From: Theobroma cacao
Lineage: Eukaryota; Streptophyta; Magnoliopsida; Malvales; Malvaceae
Reading direction: 5' to 3'
NCBI RefSeq assembly: GCF_000208745.1
Contig: NC_030856.1
Span: forward strand, 13,705,616-13,769,615
DNA length: 64,000 bases
The stretch's first letter is position 1; each line of letters starts with the position of its first letter. This document shows, in pieces, positions 23,123 through 35,063 of the stretch. The notes below the pieces were generated by a model, which worked only from the letters and a program-made list of their open reading frames with translations, ran no database searches and was not told the origin of the DNA. Both the position numbers and the translations under genes were made by a program.

Positions 23123-26103
23123 TGTCAAGCCCGACTCTACAATATGTTTGTTATGCCATTCTTACATAAGAATGTATGTTTGCTTACTTGAATATCTCAG
23201 AAATTGTTAAAGGACGGTAATGTACCAAATGGTACAATTAAGTTGAATTAAGCCTCGAACTAGTCCAAATAGGGATTTTAAGATGAAATTGAGAATTTTA
23301 AAACCCCAAAATGGCTTAAAATGGTGATTCGGAGTTCGAGGACCGATTTGGAGTCAAATTGAAATTTTCATGACCTAGGGGCAAAATGGTCATTTTGCCA
23401 CCCGAGGTTAAAAATTGGAATGTTGGAAGAAGTTTTTTTTATCACGATTGACTATTTAGAACATAGTTTGAGTTTGAGAAGTGAAAAATTTTAATTCTGG
23501 CATTTTTTCGAGCATAAGGGTAAAATAGTTATTTTGCCACCCAAGGGTAAAATTGTAATTTTACACACCCAACACTTGTCCAGCACATGAATTTTACCCA
23601 ATATTATCATGGATAATTGAGAAAATTTAAGTGGTGGAGAGAGATTTCTTAATGGCTAAGTATGACACATGGATCAATGGAATGGTGACATGTATCAAAA
23701 TCTCATCCATTCATTATTTTCCTTATAAATTAGCACAAAATCAGCCCATTTCTCTTCATTATGGCCGACCATAGCAAGAACAAAGGAAGAAAAGAAGAAC
23801 ACAAACCCTAGGTGGAAAAATTCATGGGAAAAGTGTGAAAATTCAAGTAATCAAGCAATCAAAGGTAAAATTTCTTGATTTTGACTTGTGATCTACCTTT
23901 CCCATGCATTATTTTGCATTTTTCATGGTTGAATCACAAGATATCATGAAGGATTCATTGCTGACCGAATTTAGAGAGAGAGGATTTGATGGTTGTTTTG
24001 GTTAGATTTTAAGATATTCTAGTGTTTTTAGTTAGTTGGTGATGTATAGCATGAAAATCAAACAAGAAAAATTCATTTTCTCCCATAACCCATCATTGGC
24101 TGAATTTTCCATGTAGAGTGTGGATGATGATTTTGATTTTATTTCCAGTGAATTGGTTAGGAAATGATGAATTATGGTGAGAAAATCAAGTAGGAAAAAT
24201 CATAATGTTGATGCACCCACCATGGCCGAATTTTTCAAGAGAAAATGTGAAGATGATTTTGCTAGATTTTATGCTATTTGACTTGTGTTTGATGATTTGG
24301 AGTATTGAGAGAAAAATGAAATTATTTGGAGTGAAATTGGACATATTGGCCAATTAATCGAGAGATAGATCAAATTAGATCAATACCGTTTTATTTAGAT
24401 ACACAATTGAATTTATGTAGAGTACTGTGTTTGGACGATAATCCGAACAATTTGCATCCCATTTCATGCATTAGTAAAGAGCCTGAAATAGATTTATAAT
24501 GGTATGACACAGTATATTAAATTATGTGTCGTGTATTGTGTATAGGTGTTGAGCCTTCTAACAAGGGTAAAGACGTTGTGTTAGAGGATTGAGAATAGGA
24601 GTAATTCAAACTCCTTATACAATAAGTAACCTTACTATCATCTTAATTATCTGAAGTGGTTTTTATCCGATTTTGTGATTTTATGAAAAATGAGTTTAAA
24701 TGGTAAATCTTTATGTTTTATAAGTAAAATGTGTTTAAATGAAATGATTTTTTAAAATTATCTTGAAATTGAATAATGGCTTTGAAAATAGAGTAATTGG
24801 AGACCATTTGATGTATTGTGAATTTATGGTTCTAATTGATTGGCTTATGACAATATTAGCATGAATGGCTGAATTGGTATTTGTGTTGAAATGTATAAAC
24901 TGTTGTTTACCTTGATAGGCTGGATAATAATAAAATTGTCATATCATGCTGTTGAATTTTTATTGTATGGTGGGTTTAGCTTGCTATAGTGGGCTGGTTC
25001 TGTGGACCAACCTATTAGAGGGGCACGAAACCTGGTCATATATATGTACCTCGATTAGAGAGGCGCGTAGGGTAACTCTCGAGGTCAAACTTTAGAGTTC
25101 ACTTCACGCCCAACCACCACGTGAGGGGAACTCGACCAACGTCAATGAATGGCTATGTTTTCAAAATAAAAACATGATTTATGCGCACATAACTTTTTAA
25201 CAGCTTTGGTGGACTCGGTTGGGATAGCCCTCAATCAAGGCATCCCTGATAACTGAGTATGAAAATGATTTTGGCAAGAGCCAAAGTTTTAAGAAATTCA
25301 TAAGCCATGTTGATTACTCGATTTATGTGAATTGATTTTATTTGGTTGAAACAAGTTGAAAGGTGATGAATTACAGTATGTTGAACTATTTTATCTGTCT
25401 CCATTTACTCGGCTTTAGATATTTTAGATGATATTTGTTTACTCACTGAGATTATATAATCTCACCACCCTCCTTTCCACCCATTTCAGGTTCAAGATAG
25501 TCTATGGATAGCTGATTTCATCAAGGACCACCATTGGATTTGCATCCTCCAAACTGTAGGTTCACAATTTTTCTTACTTTCGGTTATTCGAGAGCTCACT
25601 TGTTACTGTAAATTAAATTAAATACTCTGGCTTACTGTATTACGATATATATGAATTTATTTTGCTTTTACGTTGTAAAAAATTATTTATGCAGTATTCT
25701 AAAAATATTGTTTTATGAGAAAATTGAATATTTTATTGAATATTTTTATTTTATTCTAATAGTCATAATTTCATTTTAAACGAATGTTTTAGACATCCAA
25801 ATTTATTTTTGATTATGAAATATGTGTTTTGCACTAGCATACTACATTTTTAACGGATTTCGAGATTTATGAGAAAAAATGACCAAAATGCCCCTATGAG
25901 AAAAAAATTGTTTTTCTATTGTTTTGATTTGGAAAATGTTTATGATCTCTCAAAACATAATTTTAGTGACTAATACTCATAGGGGAAGGGAGAAAAATTG
26001 ATGTTAAGCCTTGCGAGGTTTCGATTGACATTCCGGGTAAAGAATGTCTATCGGGACGTCGCGACGATTGTCACGGGCCCGATGAGAGTTCCGGATCGTG
26101 ACA
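23123..26103 (+). mobile_element. Solo LTR, family A (gypsy-like), target duplication TGATA
   Basis: The element runs from TGTCAAGCCCGACTC (23123) to CCGGATCGTGACA (26103), flanked by TGATA on both sides (23118-23122 and 26104-26108). It is colinear with 39293-42466 throughout: GGAGTTCGAGGA, GGGGCAAAATGGTCATTTTG, GTGGTTGGGCG-type blocks and the TTGCGAGGTTTCGATTG terminal region. A TATA-like CCTTATAAATTAGC near 23720, followed by CTTCATTATGGCC, suggests plus-strand transcription. It has no gag-pol, so it arose by LTR-LTR recombination. Its length (2981 bp) is unusually large for a solo LTR. Confidence 0.93.
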
Positions 26104-26214
26104 TGATAACTTGAAACAAAACGTACAGTTAGTTATCTATAGAGAGATGAACCCAAATCATGCAATTTATTGCAATTTTAAAAAATTTTACTAACTAAAT
26201 TAATGATATTGTGT

Positions 26215-26333
26215 TATTGTTTGATTATGCAATTGAGTACATCTTCAATGGTGACATTTGATGTAACTACATGAACGAGGCTAAATTAATTTTCAGTGCC
26301 TTCCTTTCTGCTATTTGTCATAAACTCCAAGAA

Positions 26334-26407
<74 letters not shown>

Positions 26408-26460
26408 ATATACATATGTTTATGAGTTCAATTCCAAAAATTATTTGTTCTCGTAATTTC
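26215..26460. repeat. Inverted copy of the dispersed repeat, plus (TA)n(CA)n microsatellite
   Basis: 26215-26320 and 26425-26460 are the reverse complement of 12180-12345 (GGTGACATTTGATGTAACTA; AATTATTTGTTCTCGTAATTT). Between them 26336-26405 is a TA then CA microsatellite that expanded inside the copy and reads as a Thr-His artefact ORF. Confidence 0.7.
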
Positions 26461-27903
26461 TTTTTTTTTTAAAGACAATCCCAATAAAAACAGCAACATA
26501 AGTTATGTATGTATAGTCTAGTGTTCAATGGCATGTAAATTTATTGGTTCATTAGATTACATAGAGATAAGATTTATATCTCTTAATTATAAGTTTTTGT
26601 TTTAATCTTTCAAATTCAGACATGGGGAATGATGAAAAATATTTAAATATTAATCAAATTTATAAGTTATAATTGGGCTATCCATTGAGGTTTATTGGTC
26701 TAGAATGCACTGGATCTCTTAATCTTAGTTTTTTTTTTTTAATTTTGTCCCTATTTTTTTATTTTTTCTTTTCTTTTTGCCCTCCCCTTGCCACCACAGC
26801 ACAAGGATGAAAATGCCCGGGCATAGTAACCACAAAACTTATTCTATAATCCAGTTTATTTTATTTTATTTTATACATTTAATATATTTCAGTTTTTTAA
26901 TATAACAAATAGAAGTTGAATGCAAGCTAAAAAACGTTTGACATCGTTTTGTCACTTTGTTGTCCTTTTGATTCTTCCTAAGTAATAGACTTTTAATTCC
27001 TTCTTCATTTGTTTAAATCTCACCTTTTTCTTTTTGTTTTATCACAACTATTTTATCTTAATATGACAATAATTTATTACATAAATTTAATAACAAAACC
27101 TATAAATTCATAAATAAATCAATCAAAATAAGATATTTTTAAAATATAATCAATAAAGAGTAAATTCTACATAGATATCTTGTGATATAACATTTTTTCA
27201 CATAACACTTTAAGGGGTTTTTTTTCGTATAAAATTATATTTCACTTTTATATTCAAATGAGTGAACAGTGTTATATTTTCAATTAATTTTTTTAAAAAA
27301 GGCAATAATAGGTTTCTTTTATAATTCTTTTATTTTTTTGTTCATTTAGTTAAAAAAAATTGGACCATTTTTGGGATTTCTTTTATAATCCTTTTATCCT
27401 CACTCAAATCTTTCTGTTTGAGACTCAAAAACTTAATAGGGGTTAAATAACATTGATTATGTCTTCTTTCCTCAAGTTTCTCAAGCAAAATACATAAGTC
27501 CCTAGTTTAATATTTTTGTCTTGACATGTTCCTCACATAAATTTTATTTTATTTTTTTGGCTATAAAATTTGGCCTAGGTGGCAATTGCCAATTTTTCTG
27601 CTTTCATTTGTTTTTTAAATCCTCAGTTGAGGAAAAAATCCTGGGGAAATATATGCTTCAATTGACGATCTATAAAAGGCAGTACACATATTTTTTCAAC
27701 AAAAAGAACTTTTGCTGCACAAAGCCAAAGCTACATATTTCCAAACCTTCCCAAGCCAAGCAACAGACATTGTACAATCGCCAAGTCCAGAAGCTAAACA
27801 ACTAGTTGCAAGCATCTAAAGCTCATTACCAAAAACTTGTGCTTGTCAAAAGCATTAAGCCAGCTTTAGCAAACACTAAACAAAACAAGCACTGCCAACC
27901 ATT
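26461..27903. other. AT-rich intergenic DNA with another dispersed-repeat copy (26930-27150)
   Basis: 26930-27150 carries the dispersed-repeat blocks (GATTCTTCCTAAGTAAT; CTTTTTGTTTTATCACAAC; CAATAATTTATTACATAAAT). The rest has no gene. The final 200 bases are downstream of the FKBP43-like stop codon on the minus strand and must hold its 3' UTR. Confidence 0.45.
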
Positions 27904-30900
27904 TCACCTGACTTTAACCAATTCAACATCAAAAACCAGCCACGAGTCCGGTGGAATATTCTCACTAGCCCCTTCATTTCTATAACTGCAAAACAAACCC
28001 AAGTACATCATTGAAGGAACTGGACCAGGCCAAGAGTAAAAACATAATAGAGAAATGAGCTTGGTGTATTTAACCAAATTGAATTGCATACCTCATTGAT
28101 GGTGGAACAGTGAGTCTACGTTTGCCACCAACTCGCATACCTAAAAATCACAATACATTACACTCATAAGGAACAAAATTCTAGGAAAATAGAAATTCAA
28201 TTTGTTAATGGATAAAAATTACTTATGAAAAAAAAATCAAAGCTCATACCATCAATGCCAACATTCCATACCTCTGGAACTTCTTCCCCACCTGCAAAAG
28301 CAACATAGTTAAAAGTCCTAACTTAAAAAGTTAGTAAAACAAATACATATTTGCAAAGAGCAGCATTTAAATCAAAAACTTGCCCACACTCTCTAATAAC
28401 CAGTCTCCCTAGAATGTGTAGGCACATTTGTTCATAAAAACTATGCAATATGATAAGAAACTGAATAGATAATACCTTTTTGAATTAGGCAATGACCAAA
28501 AAACCACTGTGCTAGTAAAGTATAATTTAACCAAAGATGCCTACCAAGCCGAAACTTTAACAGAGCTTTTCCAGCGCTTGAATAAAATACTTCTCCACTC
28601 TCCTTCAACTTTCCAGTGTAACGGACACGAACCTAACACAAAGAGTATCGTTTTCAATCAAAACTCTTTAAATAATTTCCTTTAGTTCAACATGGCAGAA
28701 CTTACAAGGAGAGAATATGCATAGTCATTACAAAATGGACAAAATAGTAAATCAAGACCACATGCCTTTTTACCAAGAGAAGCTAGTTTGCGATCTGGTT
28801 TCCCCATTTCTAACTCTTCAATGATCATTCCATTTGACAGCTGAATTGCCTCGTAATTAGCATTCTCACCATCCATGTCCATAACAGATCTATCCTTTTC
28901 AATGCCTGATAAGAGAGGTGCTTCCATCTTCATGGCATCCCCATTGTCCTTATTCTTGCGCCTTTTCTTCCTTTTCCTCCTCCTAGATTGATTTTATAAA
29001 AGAAATTGATCAGTATCACTGTTAAAACACCTGCAAATAGCTAATGGCTAAGATTTGCCATTACAAGACTAGAACTAGAATAAAAAGTCTTGCAGGCAAA
29101 TTCAACTCATGCACCCAAGGTAGATGTGTCATGTATAGAAAATGAAAAAGACTGCAATTGCACACATGGCCATTCACAAGTCAAGCAAGTCAACACTTAC
29201 TTTTCATTAACTTGGCTTTGAGTTTCCTTATCCTCCACATATACATCCAGGGTTACGGCATCCAAATTTGAACCGTTTTTCTGGCCTTTATCTTCTTCAG
29301 CAACATTGTCTTCAAATGTTTTCTCTTCTACCTGTTCTTTTCTTTTCCTCATTGGCTTTGCTCCATCTTCAAGAGCCACTTCAGTGGAAGCTAGCAAGAG
29401 ACTATGTTGAAAGTTCTCTTCCCTACAATAACATATTGTATAGTGATTGTTAAAACAAGAATGATTCCTTAAAAAACATATAACTAAGATGAGGACAAAC
29501 ATGGAAGCACAAAGTTTATTAAACAGCAAAATCTTTAAGCAAAGTATCACTCACTCATTACAGGCAGGCTTTTGATTTTGCTCCAATACCGCTTTTCCAG
29601 TCATGCCATGATCAGCTTCAGGAAATTGTTCCTCTACGAGCTCTTCTCTTTTCCTCTTCGGCATACCATCATCAACACCAAGCACAAGCTTTTGTGTTTC
29701 TTCATTCCTGACACCTGATTCACTGTAAGCCAGCACGAATAAATTAAAGTTAAACCAAATCCACTGCAACCCAGGAATGATCGATGAAGCAAACAAACAT
29801 AATAATAGTTGGCACCTCAAGGTCCTCTTCTCGATATAGTTTGTTAAGCTATTGCATTGTATTTCTTTATCATTTGATAGGCTTGTCTGTTTCTTTTAAG
29901 TCACACAACAAACCTAGCTACATATCAAGCTGAAAACCTAGTGCAGCATGAGTCCCTTCTGACATTGTAACATTATCTTCAATCTCATTTTATCTATTTC
30001 CTTGCTAGCTTTTTCCTCCATGTTGACTTTTCAACTATTAAATGCACAAATCATTAAACAACAAAATTTTTAAGCAAAATATCACTCACTCATCACTGGC
30101 AAGCTTCTGATTTTGCTCATTTTGTTCCAATATTGCTTTTCCAGTCATGCCATGATCAGCTTCAGGAAATCTTTCCTCCTTGACCAGCACTTCTCCTTTC
30201 TTCTTTGGCATACCATCATCAACACCAAGCACAAGCTTTTGTGTTTCTTCATTCGGGACAACTGATTCACTGTAAGCCAGTACGAATAAATTAAAGTTAA
30301 ACCAAATCAACTGCAAGCCAGAAATGATTGATGAAGCAAACAAACATAATAATAGTTGGCACCTCAAGGTCCTCTTCTCGATATAGTTTGTTAAGCTATT
30401 GCATTGTATTCCTTTATCAACTAATAGGCTTCTCTTTTCTTTTAATTAGTCCCTTCTGACATTGTAACATTATCTTGAGTCTCATTTCATCTATTTCCTT
30501 CTCAGCTTTTTCCCTCCACATCATTTTCCATTATCCAATGCATAATTCATTAAACAACAAAATTTTTAAGCAAAATATCACTCACTCATTCCTGGGCAGC
30601 TTCTGATTTTGCTCATTTTGTTCCAATACTGCCTTTCCAGTCATGCCATGATCAGCTTCAGGAAATCTTTCCTCCTTGACCAGCACTGCTCTTTTCTTCT
30701 TTGACATACCATCATCAACACCAAGCACAAGCTTTTGTGTTTCTTCATTCGGGACAACTGATTCACTGTAAGCCAGTAAGAATAAATTAAAGTTAAACCA
30801 AATCAACTGCAAGCCAGAAATGATTGATGAAGCAAACAAACATAATAATAGTTGGCACCTCAAGGTCCTCTTCTCAATATAGTTTGTTAAGCTATTGCAT

Positions 30901-32884
30901 TGTATTCCTTTATCAACTAATAGGCTTTTCTGTTTCTTTTAATTAGTCCCTTCTGACATTGTAACATTATCTTGAGTCTCATTCTATCTATTTCCTTCCT
31001 AACTTTTTCCTCCACGTCATTTTCCACTCTCTAATGCTCAATTCATTAAACAAGAAAATTTTTAAGCAAAATAACACTCACTCATTACTGGCCAACTTCT
31101 GATTTTGCTCATTTTGTTCCAATACTGCTTTTCCAGTCATGCCATGATCATCTTCAGAAAATCTTTCCTCCTTGACCATCACTTCTCTTTTCTTCTTTGG
31201 CATACCATCATCAACGCCAAGCACAACCTTCTGTGTTTCTTCATTCCTGACACCTGATTCACTGTAAGCCAGTACAAATAAATTAAAGTTAAACCATATC
31301 AACTGCAAGCCAGAAATGATAAATGAAGCAAACAACCATAAGTTTAACAGATAATAGTTGGCACCCCCACGCCCTCTTCTCAATAAAGTTTGTTCAGCTA
31401 TTGCATTGTATTTCTCATCGTTTGATAGGCTTATCTGTTTCTTTTAAGTTTTACAACAATTCTACCTTTCAGGCCTAACACCTATTGCAGCAGTAGTCCC
31501 TTCCGACATTAAAACAATGTCTTCAGTCTCATTGTTGTTAAGATTATCTATTTCCTTCCTAGCATTTTCCTCCACGTCAACCTTTCCACTATCCGATGCA
31601 TTGTTTCCCCTACAGAGAGAAGAAATAGGCAAGGTATCTTCAAATTCACTGTCCAATACTTCTGCAGCAGCAACAGCACTGGTGAAAACTTTTTGCTGAG
31701 AACTTTCCTCATTTTCAGATTCACTCAGTTGGTACTTCTTTCTAAGCCTTCTCCGCGTTCCTTTACCATTCTTAGATTTCTTTAAGTCAAAGATTTCTTC
31801 ATTTGCTGAAGTCAGACACAACAAAAGAACTTAAATTAGAAAACACTTACCAATGCATATTTTGCCACACCTTTTAATAAAATTAAACTAAAGAACAGAA
31901 TTATGGAAAACAAAAATGCTTGTCACTTGAGAACTAACAGCGGACCTTAATTTACAGATTTGGGCATGTAATTAAATGACATGATCAAAACAAGTTTTCA
32001 TATGCAAGACCATTTTTTGCATAATATTTACAATGATGGTACATGTATCTAAGACTTAAGAGTTAGCAAGAACAATGTGGACAGATAAAACTAGATTCAA
32101 AGAAAAGAAGAAATGGCAAAGCATTTAAAGGGGTGAGGTCAGACATACATTTAGCAGAGAGGTATGGAGAAGATGGGACATTTGGTGGGTCATCATCATT
32201 AATAAAACTGCCGCCATAATCACTTTCTTCACTATTCTCTGATCTTTCTGTGTCTGACTCTCCAATATCTTCCCCGTAGGATTCTCTGAGCAACATAGTT
32301 AATGAAAAAATTGAAAAGAAAACGATCATTTGAAGCAAATTAGAGACTCCAAAAGAATAATAAAAAAAGGATACGATTCGTCATTGGGATGATTACAGGA
32401 GGAATTGGGCAGATAGTAACCAGTAAGGTGAACACTTCGAGGACCAATGACAGAGAAAACAACTTCATGAGCTTCCTCAAATTCCAAATTGAGTTGACAA
32501 CACTCTGCTTTATCAGGAAACAAACAGCAAACATATACTGGGCTCTTGTTTCCCACATTACATTGAACTATACTCTTTTGCATTGAACTGCCCATTCCTA
32601 ACGTTGCCTGACAAAATATATTAATACACATTTTAAGGATTTCGATTGTCCCATCAGATACAAAGAATCAGTCATCAACCCAACAAAAAAACCCCAAAAA
32701 ACTAACTAATAATACCTGGGAGAGATGAAGCCTCGAGCTTAGAGGTGAGTGAGTGAATGGTCTTCCAGGTTTCACTTCGATCCCTGCAAAAATCAACCAA
32801 ATTATCTCTTTTAAGAAAAGAACATAGTACAGACTGCAAATCAGAAGAACAAAAAGGAAAGAGCAAGCGACCCCAGAAAGCCAT
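27904..32884 (-). CDS. FKBP43: FKBP43-like nucleoplasmin-fold peptidyl-prolyl isomerase with amplified central exons, 732 aa
   Basis: Fifteen exons join without a frame error (2199 nt): 32872-32884, 32716-32783, 32375-32607, 32149-32285, 31466-31805, 31082-31261, 30586-30765, 30090-30269, 29555-29722, 29201-29422, 28766-28982, 28545-28632, 28250-28291, 28092-28140, 27904-27985. The N-terminus [17 protein letters not shown] and residues 1-97 form the nucleoplasmin-like domain of plant nuclear FKBPs ([28 protein letters not shown]). Acidic and Lys-rich regions follow ([41 protein letters not shown], nuclear-signal-like). Residues ~620-732 are the FKBP domain ([51 protein letters not shown]). 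Compared with FKBP12, active-site Tyr26, Phe36, Trp59 and Phe99 equivalents are kept but Asp37 is Tyr, so isomerase activity is doubtful. The family binds histones in the nucleus. Exons 6-9 are tandem copies. The exon 11 donor is GC (AAG|GCATGT). Confidence 0.92.
29555..31560 (-). repeat. Tandem exon-plus-intron duplication array inside FKBP43-like gene (four units)
   Basis: Exons start at 31261, 30765, 30269 and 29722, so the spacing is 496, 496 and 547 bp. Three exons are 180 nt and the last 168 nt. All are phase 2 on both sides, so each adds 60 (or 56) residues without shifting frame. Each encodes [18 protein letters not shown], an acidic ..[16 protein letters not shown] block and NQK. Introns contain a matching CTGTAAGCCAGTA..AATTAAAGTTAAACC tract and a decayed copy of the 3' end of exon 5. 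Exon 10 (29201-29422) has a distant version ([17 protein letters not shown]), so the array probably grew from an older duplication. The unit with 547-bp spacing keeps about 50 bp more of the exon-5 relic. Confidence 0.93.
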
Positions 32885-33065
32885 TGATGAGAGCAGAGAG
32901 TGAGGAATAGATGTGTTTATATTTTCTGGGCAAGAGAGTGAGATGCCTTTTTATATTGGTATAGTTGTAATTTGCGAGGGAAAGTGAGAGCTTCGATTCT
33001 CGAGGCGTCTCTGCCCCTCCCTCCCACTCTTTCTCTCTGGCTTTCAATTTTCAATCAATTCCCTA
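32885..33065 (-). promoter_or_regulatory. Core promoter and 5' leader of the FKBP43-like gene
   Basis: On the minus strand the segment upstream of the ATG holds CAATATAAAAAGGC (about 32946-32958), a TATA-box-like element ~65 bases before the start codon, and a CT-rich leader (CTCACTCTCTTGCCC; CTCACTCTCTGCTCTC). The exact start of transcription cannot be read. A decayed copy of this whole segment lies at 49260-49560. Confidence 0.5.
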
Positions 33066-33455
33066 AGTCGTAGCTTAAAGTCCCCAAAACATTACATTTT
33101 ACTGTATTTTTATTAACCAAAAAAAAAAACAGAAAAGAAAAGAGGCGGCAAAATCCAATCTGGCAGGGAAAGATCCCTAAAGCCTCATCATAATTTCTTT
33201 ATTTATTTATATTAAATAAATTAAAGTAATATAAAAAATATTCAATTAAATTCAGGATTCAAATTTTACAAAATATTCAATTAAAAATGTTCTCAATATT
33301 TAAATTTTTTAAAATTAAAATTTTCAGAATTTAATTAATTTTTTCAATTTATATGCAACCAGTTAAAGTCGAAACGTCGGAGATACTCTACCGATGAATA
33401 TAAAGTGGCAGTGACTGCCACAAAAACTTTCTAAGGTAAACTGGCAGTAGCGGAA

Positions 33456-33701
33456 ATGTTGAAACCTCAGCACAAGCACGACGGTGTTGATTGTAAAGAT
33501 GCTGGAGAGGGCAAAAGCTCATCGTCTCAATCTCAAAGTTGGCCCTCTTCAGTCGCAAGCAACGAACTTCCACCATGTAGGGAGCCTTCAACGGCAATGG
33601 CGGAACTCAATGATATCGCTGCGAGTATGGAAGCAAAGGTTTGCAGGCTGGAAAGAGTGGTTGCTGAGATGAAAGCAGCAAGAAAGTTCGGTCAACGGTA
33701 A
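33456..33701 (+). CDS. Small hypothetical protein, 81 aa, divergent from FKBP43-like gene
   Basis: I do not recognise this ORF. It starts at ATG 33456 (MLKPQHKHDGVDCKDAGEGK) and has a Ser/Gln-rich middle (SSSSQSQSWPSS). Its C-terminus (AELNDIAASMEAKVCRLERV, then VAEMKAARKFG) has heptad-like hydrophobic spacing that suggests a short amphipathic or coiled-coil helix. Base composition (near 50 percent GC) contrasts with the flanks and is coding-like. The stop is followed by ~140 bases of UTR-like sequence. It lies ~570 bp from the FKBP start codon in head-to-head orientation. It could be a complete small gene or the last exon of a longer decayed gene, because no upstream exon was found. An overlapping second frame is a shadow. 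Confidence 0.5.
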   Translation: MLKPQHKHDGVDCKDAGEGKSSSSQSQSWPSSVASNELPPCREPSTAMAELNDIAASMEAKVCRLERVVAEMKAARKFGQR

Positions 33702-34637
33702 CTACAAGCAATCGACAGAAGCTGGCTCCCCATGATCTTCGGGATGACATCATCTTTTAGTTAGTTCTGTTAATCCTAATTGCAGAACTGATTTATGAAC
33801 GTAAACAGTCATCATGTACTGATATTCGCTTAGATGAAGTTTATGAAACCCTGTTTTCATTCATAAAAGAATTGTTACGTAAATCCATAAATAATAATAA
33901 TAAATATAAAATATTTAATGTTATCAAAAATAATTAATTAATAGAATCAAAATTTCAAAATATTCAATAATTTATTTGGTTGTGGTTGTTGTGAATAAAT
34001 GAATGTGTCTATTAGATCTTTTAACTTTTCAAGTTTTATTCATAACCTCTATGTAAGTTTATAAATAAAGCTTTGTAATTTATGAAAAATAAAAATCAAT
34101 AATAATAATAAATAACAAAAAATTCTTCTCTCATAAGAAATAAATTAAAATTTTTTTCTCAATTCTTCTTTCAATTAATTTCTTAATATATCTTTCTTTA
34201 TATTTTATATCAGTAATTTATTAATAATTTTGATTTTTCTGCATCCATATTGTTTAAATGATTTTCAAGCAAAGCAAAAAATATAATTAAAATTGGATAT
34301 ATGGGATTGGCTAAACGTTTCCCATTGAAGTAATCATTAGAATTTGTAGAGTAGCAGACTACCGCAATCGTAGCTATCGCCTGACAAAATTTCAATAACC
34401 AAAACCCCTCTAGCTTTCAAAATGATGGCCACATAAAGTTATATATAACCTTGGTTAATCCCAACAACATTATAATCTTTATAAATTAATAAATTTAATT
34501 AAATAATATTTTTAATCAATTTTGATTTAAAATCAATATAATAAATTAATAATTTATTAATTTATAAATAATATACTTTAAAAAAACACATAAAAATTCT
34601 CTTAATATATAAAATTAATAAATTTCATTACATATCA

Positions 34638-34674
<37 letters not shown>
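33702..34674. other. AT-rich intergenic DNA, no gene
   Basis: Long AT stretches (AATAATAATAATAAATA) end in an (AT)n run at 34643-34674 that leads into the sequence gap. Nothing coding is supported. Confidence 0.4.
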
Positions 34675-35063
34675 NNNNNNNNNNNNNNNNNNNNNNNNNN
34701 NNNNNNNNNNNNNNNNNNNNNNNNNNNNNNNNNNNNNNNNNNNNNNNNNNNNNNNNNNNNNNNNNNNNNNNNNNNNNNNNNNNNNNNNNNNNNNNNNNNN
34801 NNNNNNNNNNNNNNNNNNNNNNNNNNNNNNNNNNNNNNNNNNNNNNNNNNNNNNNNNNNNNNNNNNNNNNNNNNNNNNNNNNNNNNNNNNNNNNNNNNNN
34901 NNNNNNNNNNNNNNNNNNNNNNNNNNNNNNNNNNNNNNNNNNNNNNNNNNNNNNNNNNNNNNNNNNNNNNNNNNNNNNNNNNNNNNNNNNNNNNNNNNNN
35001 NNNNNNNNNNNNNNNNNNNNNNNNNNNNNNNNNNNNNNNNNNNNNNNNNNNNNNNNNNNNNNN
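34675..35063. other. Assembly gap of 389 n
   Basis: The run of n follows directly after an (AT)n microsatellite, the usual cause of such a gap. Any ORF spanning it is meaningless. Confidence 0.99.

Noticed and set aside
26271..26456. Thr-His-rich ORF
   Set aside because: Translation of the TA/CA microsatellite inside the inverted repeat copy.
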